DNA of 58,751 bases, taken from JBCBSZ01 sp039185015. Its GTDB lineage: Bacteria > Actinomycetota > Acidimicrobiia > Acidimicrobiales > Poriferisodalaceae. Below are positions 15,481 through 23,746 of the stretch, piece after piece. The notes below the pieces were generated by a model. It made no database searches, was not told the DNA's origin, and saw nothing but the letters and a program-made list of their open reading frames with translations. How positions within the stretch are numbered: position 1 is the first letter of the stretch; each line of letters starts with the position of its first letter. The stretch is taken from NCBI GenBank assembly GCA_039185015.1, contig JBCDAU010000034.1, forward strand, positions 1 to 58,751, in the 5' to 3' direction. The position numbers and the translations under genes were made by a program.

Positions 15481-17130
15481 ATGGCCGCGCTTCCGACCCG
15501 CACCCCCGTGCCCGCCCCCCACGAGGACGGCGTCACTCCGCCGCCCGAGCAGAATGGCCACGCTCCCGCCGACACGAGTCGCCGTCGATACGCAGTGCCG
15601 GCTGCGATCCTCGCCGCTGCGGTCGCCGCAGCAGGAGGCATCTACCTCCTGGCAGCGAGCGACGACGGTGACGCCACGACGGACCCCGAAGCCACACCCC
15701 GGACGGCCGTCCAGGCGACCCAGGGCGACCTGGTCGAGTTCACCGAGCTCGACGGCACGCTCACCTACCCCGTCGTGTCCGATGTGAGCATCGGGCTGAC
15801 CGGCACGGTGACCGCGGTCGCCGGCGACGGCGACCTGATGGAGCGCGGCTCGGTGCTCTACGAGCTCGATGCCGAGCCGATCACCGTCCTCTACGGGGAG
15901 CTCCCCGCCTATCGCACCCTCGCCGAGGGCGCCGAGGGCGACGACGTGCTCCAGCTCGAGGAGAACCTCGCCTCGCTCGGCTATCACGCCGACCTCGACG
16001 AGGACGACGACGAGATCGACGGCGGCTTCGAGGTGGACGGCGTGTTCGACGCCGCCACGACCGATGCCGTGCTCCGTTGGCAGGAGGACATCGGTGCCGA
16101 GGAGACCGGCGTCGTCGAGCCCGACGACGTCGTGATCGTGAGCGGTGCAGCGGTCGTCTCGGACGTGAGCGTCGAGGTCGGCGACCGTGTCCAGCCCGGC
16201 GCGCCGGTCGCCGATCTCAACATCGCCGAAGGGGCCGATGCGTTCCACTCGTCGCACTCCGGTGAGATCGACCTGGTCGTCCCCGTCGGCGAGCCGATCG
16301 TGAGCGGCGACGTGCTCTACACCGTCGACGAGGACCCGATCCTCGCCGTCGTCACCGACGACGACGTCGAGCTCAACCGCGATCTGTCCCTCGGTGTCGC
16401 CGATGGCGAGGACGTGCAGGTCGTCGAGCAGATGCTCGTCGACGCCGGCTTCGACGTCGACGGCACGCTCGACGTCGACGAGGAGTTCGACGAGGTCACC
16501 GAGGAAGCGCTCGAGGAGCTCTGGGAGTCACTCGACGGCGACTACGACCTGGAGGTCGTCGGCTCGATCGACGCCGACCAGCTCGTCGTGGTCCCGACCG
16601 ACGCCCGCATCGAGTCGGTCACCGTCCACGACAGCGAGATCCTCGCCACCGGCGCGGAGCTGTTCTCGTGGACGTCGGGCTCGGACAGCCGCATCGTCAC
16701 CACCGAGATCGGGGTGGACGAGCAGGACCGCATCACCGAAGGCGACGCGATCGATATCGAGCTGCCCGACGGCACCGTCGTCAGCGGCACGGTGACCGAG
16801 GTCGCGATCTCGTCGACCACCGACCCGACAGATCCGACCGCCGACCCGGTGCTGCCGATCGAGATCACCCTCGAGGCCGTGCCGGAGTCCGTGGCCGGAC
16901 TCAACGAGCTCCAGGTCGACGTGCTCCTCGTCGACGAGCTGGTCACCGGAGCGGTGCTCGTGCCCGTCACCGCACTGGTCGCGACCGGCGACGGCGGCTA
17001 CGCCGTCGAGGTCGTCGGCGCCGATGGCGTGTCGACCACGTTCGTCGCCGTCGAGCCGGGCATGTTCGCCGATGGCTCGGTCGAGGTCACCGGCATCGAG
17101 GCCGGCACCGCCGTGGTGGTGCCCCGATGA
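15481..17130 (+). CDS. MacA-like membrane-fusion adaptor with peptidoglycan-binding domain, 549 aa
   Basis: One membrane helix (about residues 38-57, YAVPAAILAAAVAAAGGIYLL) anchors a long, very acidic extracytoplasmic part. HlyD-type barrel-sandwich segments occur (VSIGLTGTVTAVAGDGD, then later VTALVATGDGGYAVEVV). A peptidoglycan-binding-like helix set (DVLQLEENLASLGYHAD to DAVLRWQEDIG) lies near residues 155-205. Adaptors of this layout are coupled to MacB-type ABC exporters in actinobacteria. It starts two bases after the lipoprotein stop and overlaps the ATPase gene. Confidence 0.85.
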   Translation: MAALPTRTPVPAPHEDGVTPPPEQNGHAPADTSRRRYAVPAAILAAAVAAAGGIYLLAASDDGDATTDPEATPRTAVQATQGDLVEFTELDGTLTYPVVSDVSIGLTGTVTAVAGDGDLMERGSVLYELDAEPITVLYGELPAYRTLAEGAEGDDVLQLEENLASLGYHADLDEDDDEIDGGFEVDGVFDAATTDAVLRWQEDIGAEETGVVEPDDVVIVSGAAVVSDVSVEVGDRVQPGAPVADLNIAEGADAFHSSHSGEIDLVVPVGEPIVSGDVLYTVDEDPILAVVTDDDVELNRDLSLGVADGEDVQVVEQMLVDAGFDVDGTLDVDEEFDEVTEEALEELWESLDGDYDLEVVGSIDADQLVVVPTDARIESVTVHDSEILATGAELFSWTSGSDSRIVTTEIGVDEQDRITEGDAIDIELPDGTVVSGTVTEVAISSTTDPTDPTADPVLPIEITLEAVPESVAGLNELQVDVLLVDELVTGAVLVPVTALVATGDGGYAVEVVGADGVSTTFVAVEPGMFADGSVEVTGIEAGTAVVVPR

Positions 17131-17861
17131 TGGCGCGCAACGGATCCGAACCGGAGCGGGTGTCGGGCGCGGCGCTGGAGCTACGGAACGTCACCAAGGA
17201 GTTCCCCGGCAGTCCGCCCGTGCGTGCGCTCGACGACGTGTCGGTCCGCATCGAGCACGGTGAGCTCGTAGCGGTCGTCGGACCGTCCGGCTCGGGCAAG
17301 TCGACGCTGCTCAACGTGATGGGCACGCTCGACCGTCCGACCGACGGCCTTGTGGCGGTCGATGGTGTGGACACCGCCCAGCTCCCCGACGACGCCCTCG
17401 CCGGCGTGCGGAGCCGACGCATCGGCTTCGTCTTCCAGCAGTTCTTCCTGCTGGAGGGCATGAGCGCCGTGGACAACGTCGGCAACGGACTGCTCTACCA
17501 GGGCACCCCGCCGGCAGAGCGCCGGCGACGCAGCATCGAGGCGCTCGGCCGGGTCGGTCTCGGCCACCGCCTGGACCACACCCCCAACCAGATGTCCGGC
17601 GGCGAGCGGCAGCGGGTCGCCGTCGCCCGGGCACTGGTGCACGACCCGGCGTTCGTCCTCGCCGACGAGCCGACGGGCAACCTCGACTCGCGCTCGACCG
17701 AGGCGGTCATGTCCCTCATCCGTGGCCTACACGACGAGGGCACGACCATCGTCGTGATCACCCACGACACCGAGATCGCCGAGGCGCTGCCAAGGCAGGT
17801 GTCGGTGCTCGATGGCCGCATCGAGCGGGACTCCTCGCTCGAGATGGAGCCCGTGTCATGA
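17127..17861 (+). CDS. ABC transporter ATPase (MacB/LolD type), 244 aa
   Basis: Walker A GPSGSGKST (about residues 52-60), Q-loop FVFQQFFLLEGM, signature MSGGERQR (about 155-162) and Walker B VLADEPTG are all intact. The Q-loop and spacing fit the LolD/MacB/FtsE group. The ATG overlaps the adaptor stop (ATGA), and its own stop overlaps the permease ATG. With the adaptor and permease it forms a three-part exporter, possibly for peptides or lipoproteins. Confidence 0.95.
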   Translation: MMARNGSEPERVSGAALELRNVTKEFPGSPPVRALDDVSVRIEHGELVAVVGPSGSGKSTLLNVMGTLDRPTDGLVAVDGVDTAQLPDDALAGVRSRRIGFVFQQFFLLEGMSAVDNVGNGLLYQGTPPAERRRRSIEALGRVGLGHRLDHTPNQMSGGERQRVAVARALVHDPAFVLADEPTGNLDSRSTEAVMSLIRGLHDEGTTIVVITHDTEIAEALPRQVSVLDGRIERDSSLEMEPVS

Positions 17862-19054
17862 GCGTCGGGACCTGGCGCAGCCGCTTGCGGCCGGGTGACG
17901 TGTGGCGGGTCGGCGTGTCCGGCCCCCGGGCCCGGAAAGGGCGCACGGCGCTCTCCGCGCTGGGCGTCTCCATCGGGATCGCCGCGCTGGTCGGCGTGCT
18001 CGGCCTGAGCGAGTCGTCCAAGTCGGCGCTGCTCGACGAGATCAGCCGACTCGGCACCAACCTCCTGACCGTCGAGGCCGGCGGTGGCTTCGGGGCGGGC
18101 GACAGCGCGCTTCCCGACACCGCGCCGGACATGATCGAGCGGATACCGACGGTCACGGCCGCAGCGCCGGCCTGGCCGGTGGACGCCGACGTCTACCGCA
18201 ACGACCTCGTCCCCGAGGGCGAGACCGGGGGCCTCCAGGTCGTCGCCGCCGAGGACGACCTCGTCGACACGCTCAACGGTGCCGTCGCCGAGGGCGTGTA
18301 CCTCGACGAGGTCCCGGACGAGTACCCCGTGGCCGTCCTGGGGTCGGTCGCCGCCGAGCGCCTCGGCGTGGAGGACCTCGACGAACGCACCTTCGTGCAG
18401 ATCGGCGACGAGCAGGTCGAAGTCATCGGAATCCTCGAGGAGTTCCCGTTGGCCGCTGACCTCGATCGCGCAGCCATCATCCCGAGGGCGGCCGCCGAGG
18501 CCGAGTACGACCTCGAGGAGTCGCCGGCGGTGATCTACACCCGGGTGCTCGACGGGACGATCGACGAGACGCGCGAGGTCATCCCGACCACGGCCGATCC
18601 GGAGAACCCGGAAGAGGTCACGGTCAGCCGACCCTCCGACGCCCTCGAGGCCCAGGCCGCGGCCGACGACGCCCTCACGACGCTGTTCCTCGGCCTCGGT
18701 GCCGTGGCACTGCTCGTCGGTGGCATCGGCATCGCCAACGTGATGGTGATCGCCGTGATCGAGCGGCGAGGCGAGATCGGCCTGCGACGCGCGCTCGGCG
18801 CGACCCGAGCGCACATCCGCCGGCAGTTCCTCACCGAGGCGGTCGTGCTGTCGGCCCTCGGCGGTGTCGCCGGTCTCGTCATCGGGGTGGTCGTCACCTA
18901 CGGCTACGCCGCCACGCAGGACTGGCGGGTGATCATCCCGACCGAGGCCGCCGTGGGCGGGTTCGCCGCCGCCATCGTGATCGGCGCCATCGCCGGCCTC
19001 TACCCCGCTGTCCGGGCCGCCCGCCTGGCCCCGACCGAAGCGTTGAGGGGGTGA
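17858..19054 (+). CDS. MacB-like FtsX-family ABC permease, 398 aa
   Basis: An N-terminal membrane helix (ALSALGVSIGIAALVGVLG) is followed by a large MacB-type extracytoplasmic domain. The C-terminal FtsX half has three helices, including LFLGLGAVALLVGGIGIANVM and the conserved ERRGEIGLRRALGATRAHIRRQFL loop. This is the topology of macrolide/peptide exporters. It closes the operon and is followed by a strong terminator. Confidence 0.93.
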   Translation: MSVGTWRSRLRPGDVWRVGVSGPRARKGRTALSALGVSIGIAALVGVLGLSESSKSALLDEISRLGTNLLTVEAGGGFGAGDSALPDTAPDMIERIPTVTAAAPAWPVDADVYRNDLVPEGETGGLQVVAAEDDLVDTLNGAVAEGVYLDEVPDEYPVAVLGSVAAERLGVEDLDERTFVQIGDEQVEVIGILEEFPLAADLDRAAIIPRAAAEAEYDLEESPAVIYTRVLDGTIDETREVIPTTADPENPEEVTVSRPSDALEAQAAADDALTTLFLGLGAVALLVGGIGIANVMVIAVIERRGEIGLRRALGATRAHIRRQFLTEAVVLSALGGVAGLVIGVVVTYGYAATQDWRVIIPTEAAVGGFAAAIVIGAIAGLYPAVRAARLAPTEALRG

Positions 19055-19091
19055 GGCCAGACGACTCTTGATGTGGTGTGCAGAAACCGCC

Positions 19092-19132
19092 CGAGGGCCC
19101 TCGCTCGTTCACCCGACGAGCGAGGGCCCTCG
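19092..19132. terminator. 17-bp perfect hairpin after the ABC operon
   Basis: CGAGGGCCCTCGCTCGT pairs without mismatch with ACGAGCGAGGGCCCTCG across a 7-base loop (tcacccg). It lies about 38 bp after the permease stop and ahead of the convergent toxin gene, so it probably stops transcription from both sides. No U-tract follows, as is common in actinobacteria. Confidence 0.85.
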
Positions 19133-19185
19133 TCGCGCTCGCCATCACCGAGTACCTGGGCGATGACAGGGGCCTGGATCTCGGC

Positions 19186-19506
19186 TCAGTCGGCGAGCTC
19201 GCTCAACATCCCTCCCACGTCCTGACGCCAGCTGAGCAGTCTGATCACGTCCGCGTACTCGGGCCGGACGACGTAGAACCAGGCGACTGCGAAGCCTTCG
19301 AGCGACAAGGTTCGTAGCGCGTTGACCCCGATCTCCTCGCCGATCCGGGGCGAGCCCGCATCCGGCCACTCCCCGATCGTGTCGAGCGCGTCGACCGCTG
19401 CGTCGAAGAAGCGCTCGGCGACCTCGTGACCTGCGTGCTCTCGGTAGTAGCCGGTCTTGGCCGTGAGGTCGTCTTCAGCCAGCGGCCGGAGTCGAACCTC
19501 CGTCAC
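19186..19506 (-). CDS. parE: ParE/RelE-family toxin, 106 aa
   Basis: A RelE/ParE fold: MTEVRLRPLAEDDLTAKTGYY (helix region), FFDAAVDALDTIGEWP, then strands with LRTLSLEGFAVAWFYVVRP and YADVIRLLSW. ParE proteins poison DNA gyrase and RelE proteins cut mRNA; this sequence looks closer to ParE, but the target is not certain. It starts at GTG overlapping the antitoxin stop (GTGA), the usual order of antitoxin then toxin. Confidence 0.82.
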   Translation of the reverse strand: MTEVRLRPLAEDDLTAKTGYYREHAGHEVAERFFDAAVDALDTIGEWPDAGSPRIGEEIGVNALRTLSLEGFAVAWFYVVRPEYADVIRLLSWRQDVGGMLSELAD

Positions 19507-19739
19507 ACGGAGCCGGGAAGCGCACGCCGGCGAAGCTCAGCGATCGTCGCATCCGAAACGGGGCGGGCGTCGCCCGAATCCACCCCGTCGCTGAGCAGCA
19601 TGCGCAGACGTCGAGCTTCCTGATCGCGCTGGTCGCGTCGGATCAGCTCGCGGAGGTACTCGCTCGTGTTGCCATACTCGCCCGACTCCACCCGCTCGTC
19701 GATGTACGCACGCATCGACTCCGGCAGGGCGAAGCTCAT
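19503..19739 (-). CDS. parD: ParD/CopG-type ribbon-helix-helix antitoxin, 78 aa
   Basis: It begins MSFALPESMRAYIDERVESG, the ribbon-helix-helix start typical of ParD, followed by YGNTSEYLRELIRRDQ. The C-terminal half would wrap the toxin. A GTG at 19754 would add five residues (VSRNT). The gene overlaps the toxin start and is preceded by a promoter and small palindrome at 19778-19790, consistent with autoregulation. Confidence 0.85.
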   Translation of the reverse strand: MSFALPESMRAYIDERVESGEYGNTSEYLRELIRRDQRDQEARRLRMLLSDGVDSGDARPVSDATIAELRRRALPGSV

Positions 19740-19777
19740 CGTGTTCCGGCTCACTCCATCAGTGTGAGGCGGAATAT

Positions 19778-19790
19778 CAACTGTTGTCAA
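19778..19790 (-). promoter_or_regulatory. -35 TTGACA and CAACAGTTG palindrome of the ParDE operon
   Basis: On the reverse strand, TTGACA (19785-19790) runs into the 9-bp palindrome CAAC-A-GTTG (19778-19786). A weak -10 candidate lies about 17-18 bases further. Ribbon-helix-helix antitoxins bind short palindromes over their own promoter, so this is the likely operator. Confidence 0.5.
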
Positions 19791-19797
19791 CGCGGCG

Positions 19798-20772
19798 TCA
19801 GGGTGTGACGACGAGCTTCCCGGCGGCCTTTCGGTCGATGAGGGCCCGGAGCGCCTCATGGGCCTGCTCGAGGGGATACCGACCGGAGACGTGCGGCGCG
19901 AGATCACCGTTGGCGACCCATTCGACGAGCTGGTTGCTGATCGCTGCGCTCTTCTCCGGCTCACGGCCGGTCATCGCGCCGTAGAAGACACCGATGATCT
20001 GGCAGCTCTTGAGCAACGCCAGATTGAGCGGGATCGAGGGGATGCCGGCCGTGAAGCCGATCACGAGGAACCGGCCCTCCCAGCCGATCGCTCGCAGCGC
20101 CTGCTCGGCCTTGTCGCCACCGACACAGTCGTAGACGACGTCGACGCCCTGGCCTCCGGAGAGCTCCTTCGCCCGCTCCTTGAGGTTCTCCTCGGAGTAG
20201 TTGATGGTCTCGTCCGCTCCGGCCTCGCGACAGAGGTCGAGCTTCTCCTCGCTCGAGGCAGCGGCGATGATGCGGGCACCCATGAGCTTGCCGACCTCGA
20301 TGGCCGAGAGGCCGACCGCTCCCGCCGCACCGGTGATGAGCATCGTCTCGCCGGGCTGGAGGTCGGCGCGATAGCGGAGGCCATAGAGCGTCGTGCCGTG
20401 GGCATAGTTGAGCCCGGTGACCGCTTCGAACGAGACGTTCTCGGGCACACGTCGGGCCCCTGCGGCCGGGAAGACCATCTGCTCGGCGTAGGCACCCGTG
20501 GTGCCCAACCCACCGGCGGCCCGGTCACCGACCGACCAGCCCTCGACACCCTCGCCGACCGCCGCCACGATGCCCGCACCCTCGGTGCCGGGGACGTAGG
20601 GGAGCCCGGTCTTGAACTGGTACTTGTCCTCGAGCATCAGCGTGTCGGGGAACGTGACCGCAGCCGCCTTCACGTCGATCAGCAACTCCCCCTGGCCGGG
20701 GGTGAGGTCGTCGACCTCCTCCACCACCAGGTTCTCGGGCGGACCGAACTCCTTGCACACCACAGCCTTCAT
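19798..20772 (-). CDS. NADPH:quinone oxidoreductase (MDR superfamily, zinc-free), 324 aa
   Basis: A GroES-like N-terminal domain (MKAVVCKEFGPPENLVVEEV, then GTEGAGIVAAVGEGV) is followed by a Rossmann domain with ITGAAGAVGLSAIEVGKLMGA. The structural zinc cysteines of alcohol dehydrogenases are absent, and the NYAHGTTLYGL segment matches the QOR group. It would reduce quinones or enones with NADPH. The gene is monocistronic as far as can be seen. Confidence 0.92.
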   Translation of the reverse strand: MKAVVCKEFGPPENLVVEEVDDLTPGQGELLIDVKAAAVTFPDTLMLEDKYQFKTGLPYVPGTEGAGIVAAVGEGVEGWSVGDRAAGGLGTTGAYAEQMVFPAAGARRVPENVSFEAVTGLNYAHGTTLYGLRYRADLQPGETMLITGAAGAVGLSAIEVGKLMGARIIAAASSEEKLDLCREAGADETINYSEENLKERAKELSGGQGVDVVYDCVGGDKAEQALRAIGWEGRFLVIGFTAGIPSIPLNLALLKSCQIIGVFYGAMTGREPEKSAAISNQLVEWVANGDLAPHVSGRYPLEQAHEALRALIDRKAAGKLVVTP

Positions 20773-21034
20773 GGCGGCGACAGTAGACCTGCCGACGGGC
20801 GCAGCGCCCCTTCACGGTGAACCGGCCGAGTGCGTCGTGCAAGGAAATCCGGGCGGTGACGACACGGCGCCGTCGCTACGGTCGCCACGTTCGCTGACAC
20901 CGTCGGAGGTGCCCGTGCGAGCCGACCGCTCGACCTGAGTCCCATCCGGGACGAAACCGACCCCTGACCGGTGCTGCGTCACGACACCGGTCGGTCGCCC
21001 GCGTCCGTGATGACTCAGGACTGGTCCGTCGACG
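20773..21034. other. intergenic region between divergent quinone oxidoreductase and MFS genes
   Basis: These 262 bases hold no convincing gene. There is a short repeat, ACCGGT at 20967-20972 and again near 20985, but no clear palindromic operator or promoter hexamers. It presumably contains both promoters. Confidence 0.4.
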
Positions 21035-22285
21035 TTGCCTTCCATCTCCCGCGGCGATCCCGCGCATCCCGCCGATCCACCCGTCCGCCGCTTCCTCCGT
21101 TGGAGCTGTGGCCGGAGCGCGCTCTGGCGCGGCTACTGGCTGCTGGCCTCCGTGTACCTGGTCGTCGACGCCGGACTCTCCGCATCCCAGCTCGTCCTCA
21201 TCGGAACCGCGCAGTCAGCGGTCGTGTTCGTGGCGGAGGTTCCCGCCGGGATCGTCTCGGACCTGCGGAGCAGACGGGTCTCCCTCGTGATCGCTCACGT
21301 GGCGACGGGCACCGGGATGGTGGCCACCGGCTTCGTGACGGCCTTTCCGCTGCCCGCAGCGACGCAGGCGCTGTGCGGACTCGGATGGGCCTTCGCGAGC
21401 GGGGCGGACGTCGCGTGGATCACCGACGAGCTCGACGATCCAGTTGGGGTGCCTCGCGTCCTCGCCGCTCGCGCCCGATGGGATCTCGTCGGAGCCGCAG
21501 CCGGCATCGTCGGCTTCGGCGCCAGCGCTGCCATCAGCGAGCTGCGGATCGGGATCATCACCAGCGGGCTGACGATGATCGCGCTCGCCACCGTCGTGGT
21601 TCGCTTCCCCGAGCGACCGACCCGGTTCGCCGCCGAGCACGGTCGCAGCCGGAGGGCGAGCTACGACACGCTCCGTCGAGCCGTGCGGGCGGCCGCACTC
21701 GATCGGGAGGTCCGGACGGTCGCCATCGCGTGGATGCTCGTGAACGGCAGCGCCGACGCCTACGGCCGACTCGTGGAGACTCGACTCATCGAGCTGGGCT
21801 TCAGTGACTCGGACCGCCCGATCCTCTGGTTCACCGCCCTCGGCCTCGCGCTGCTCGGCATCAGCACGGTGGTGGTCCACGTCCTCGAGCGACGGATGGA
21901 CGACGAGCGCATGGCTCGCCGCACGATCGTCGCGGCGAGCCTCGTCGGCGTCGTCGGCCTCATCGCCTTCGCCTCTGCGACCGACGTCCGGGTCGCGCTG
22001 GCCGGCGTCGTCCTCACCACGGGCTGCGCCCGCCCCGGCACCGTCGTGCGGACGATGACCGAGATCTGGGTCAACCGCCGCACGGCCAGCGACGTGCGCG
22101 CAACGACCCACTCGCTCCTCTCGCTCGCCGAGCAGACGGGTGAGGTCGCGCTCGGCGCGACGCTGGCGGCGTTGGCGTCGAGGAGCTCCACATGGGCCTT
22201 CGCCGGATCGGCCGCGCTGCTCCTGCTGGCCGCAGCCCTCGTGTGGTCGACCGCCCGAGGACCGCGGCCCTCCGGGGGCGGTTAG
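21035..22285 (+). CDS. MFS transporter, 416 aa
   Basis: About twelve hydrophobic segments run from YWLLASVYLVVDAGLSASQ to the C-terminal FAGSAALLLLAAALVW. The loop VPAGIVSDLRSRRVSLVIAH is the MFS motif A equivalent. The only possible start before the first helix is the TTG at 21035, because a stop in the same frame lies at 21011; the start is therefore uncertain. It converges with the DinB-like gene, overlapping it by 4 bases. The substrate is unknown. Confidence 0.82.
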   Translation: MPSISRGDPAHPADPPVRRFLRWSCGRSALWRGYWLLASVYLVVDAGLSASQLVLIGTAQSAVVFVAEVPAGIVSDLRSRRVSLVIAHVATGTGMVATGFVTAFPLPAATQALCGLGWAFASGADVAWITDELDDPVGVPRVLAARARWDLVGAAAGIVGFGASAAISELRIGIITSGLTMIALATVVVRFPERPTRFAAEHGRSRRASYDTLRRAVRAAALDREVRTVAIAWMLVNGSADAYGRLVETRLIELGFSDSDRPILWFTALGLALLGISTVVVHVLERRMDDERMARRTIVAASLVGVVGLIAFASATDVRVALAGVVLTTGCARPGTVVRTMTEIWVNRRTASDVRATTHSLLSLAEQTGEVALGATLAALASRSSTWAFAGSAALLLLAAALVWSTARGPRPSGGG

Positions 22286-22794
22286 GCCTGCCGGCCGACG
22301 AAGGCGAGGAGCTTGGTCTGCGGATCGGCGTCGTCGGCGACCTCGATCGCCGGAGCGAACATGTTCTCGCTGCGCAGCATCTCCTCCGGGGCACGCTGCA
22401 GACCCATGTGGGTCGCCTGCACGGCGGCCATCGGAAGCGAGTCGTCCGCACCGATCGAGCGGGCGAGGTCCCAGCTGTGCACGAGAAGGTCGCCGATGAC
22501 GAACCCGGCCACCTGCTGCTTGGGCATGCCACCCATGGCCTCGACGGTGCCCTCGAGTTGTGCGGGGTCGGCGAACGCGGCGGCCAGCGCCGACTCGACG
22601 TCCTCCCACGCACCACCCGGTGCCATGCCCGCGAGCCCGGCGGCGCCCATGCCCTGCCAGTGCATCGTGTGCTCGATCAGGTCGGCCACGGTCCAGTCGG
22701 CGCACGTGACGCATGGCTTGGCCATGTCATCGTCGCCGACCTGCGCCCGCACCTCGTTCCACTTGTCCGCCGTCTGCTGAAACACCGTGCTCAT
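22282..22794 (-). CDS. DinB/MDMPI-like (TIGR03086-type) metal-binding protein, 170 aa
   Basis: A helical-bundle protein with DWTVADLIEHTMHWQGMG near the N-terminus and GDLLVHSWDLARSIGADD near residue 115. The two His-containing helices are the metal-binding pattern of the TIGR03086 and mycothiol-dependent isomerase families. The ATG at 22794 gives MSTVFQQTADKW, the usual start; a longer version from 22839 adds a poorly conserved tail. In actinobacteria this family may use mycothiol, which fits the MshC-like gene in this window. Confidence 0.85.
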   Translation of the reverse strand: MSTVFQQTADKWNEVRAQVGDDDMAKPCVTCADWTVADLIEHTMHWQGMGAAGLAGMAPGGAWEDVESALAAAFADPAQLEGTVEAMGGMPKQQVAGFVIGDLLVHSWDLARSIGADDSLPMAAVQATHMGLQRAPEEMLRSENMFAPAIEVADDADPQTKLLAFVGRQA

Positions 22795-22897
22795 GTCCAC
22801 GGGTCGGTCCCCCTGCGATCGACGGACGCTCTGCGGCACCCGTCATGTGTCGGTCAGATGGGAGTCTCGCAGGGCAGCCCGGGCCGTGCGCCGTGAC

Positions 22898-23656
22898 TCA
22901 GACGGCGAGGCGGTCGACGGGTGCGTAGTGGTCGTCGCCGACGGCGACGAGCGCGGCCAACCCGGCAGCGGCCAACTCCGTCGCGAGCTCGGCACCGGCT
23001 CCCAGGAGACGGTCACGCACGTCGTCGACGAGTCCGGCGTCGAGGCCCATGGCCGCGACCAGCGGCTGCACGGGCCACGGACCGAGGCGTTCGACCGGCT
23101 GCAGGGCGGCGACGGTGGCATCGGTCCGAGCTCGAGTGCGGCGGACGACCGAGTCGACGACAGCAGCGTCCAGGGCACCGTCCGCGACGAGATCGAGCGA
23201 GCGATGGTGGCCGCCGGTGAAGACGAGCTCGCCGAAGCGGTCGGGATCGTGGCCCCGATCGCGCAGCGCGGAGCGGAGGGCGTGGTGGCCGCTGAGGCTC
23301 ACCGGGTCGTTGCAGCCGATCGTGTGCCCGGCGAGGTCGTCCAGCCGCTCGATCGCGAGGCCAGGCCGGACCACGAGGTCTCCGTAGTACACGGGACGAC
23401 CCCCGACGCCGGGATCGTCCGGCACCCAGGCCACCCCCGCGAGCCGGACCGACGGGTTCGCCGATCGACGGTTCAGCTGCACGTACGAGGTCGAGCACAC
23501 CCACCCGAGGTCGGCGCGGCCATCGGCGAATGGGTCGTCGGCCGGATCGGGCCCGGAGCGGTCCTCGTCGAACCAGACCTCCGCCCCGATCAGCTCACCG
23601 ACGCGGTCGAACAGCTGCCGGGGGAACCCGGGAGCGAGATACGAGACGAGCCGCAC
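22898..23656 (-). CDS. PhnD-like substrate-binding protein without signal peptide, 252 aa
   Basis: It resembles phosphate/phosphonate-binding (PhnD/TauA-type) periplasmic domains: RLVSYLAPGFPRQLFDRVGE at the start, DLGWVCSTSYVQL, then YYGDLVVRPGLAIERLDDLAG, GHTIGCNDPVSLSG and GALDAAVVDSVV. No signal peptide is seen from the GTG at 23656, so it may be cytoplasmic and sense a small ligand rather than serve a transporter. A longer start at 23743 would add a tail unlike the family. No ABC genes are adjacent. Confidence 0.82.
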   Translation of the reverse strand: MRLVSYLAPGFPRQLFDRVGELIGAEVWFDEDRSGPDPADDPFADGRADLGWVCSTSYVQLNRRSANPSVRLAGVAWVPDDPGVGGRPVYYGDLVVRPGLAIERLDDLAGHTIGCNDPVSLSGHHALRSALRDRGHDPDRFGELVFTGGHHRSLDLVADGALDAAVVDSVVRRTRARTDATVAALQPVERLGPWPVQPLVAAMGLDAGLVDDVRDRLLGAGAELATELAAAGLAALVAVGDDHYAPVDRLAV

Positions 23657-23746
23657 CCCTCGGACGGTAGCCAGGTTCCATCCAGATGCCCGCCCGGCGA
23701 CGACTAGGTTCTGCACCGCCCAGAGGTCGAACCAGGGGTACATGGC

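Noticed and set aside
23657..23743. Longer start of the PhnD-like protein at 23743
   Set aside because: The family begins at RLVSYLAPGF; the extra residues are unlike it and would overlap the promoter region of the WD40-TIR gene.
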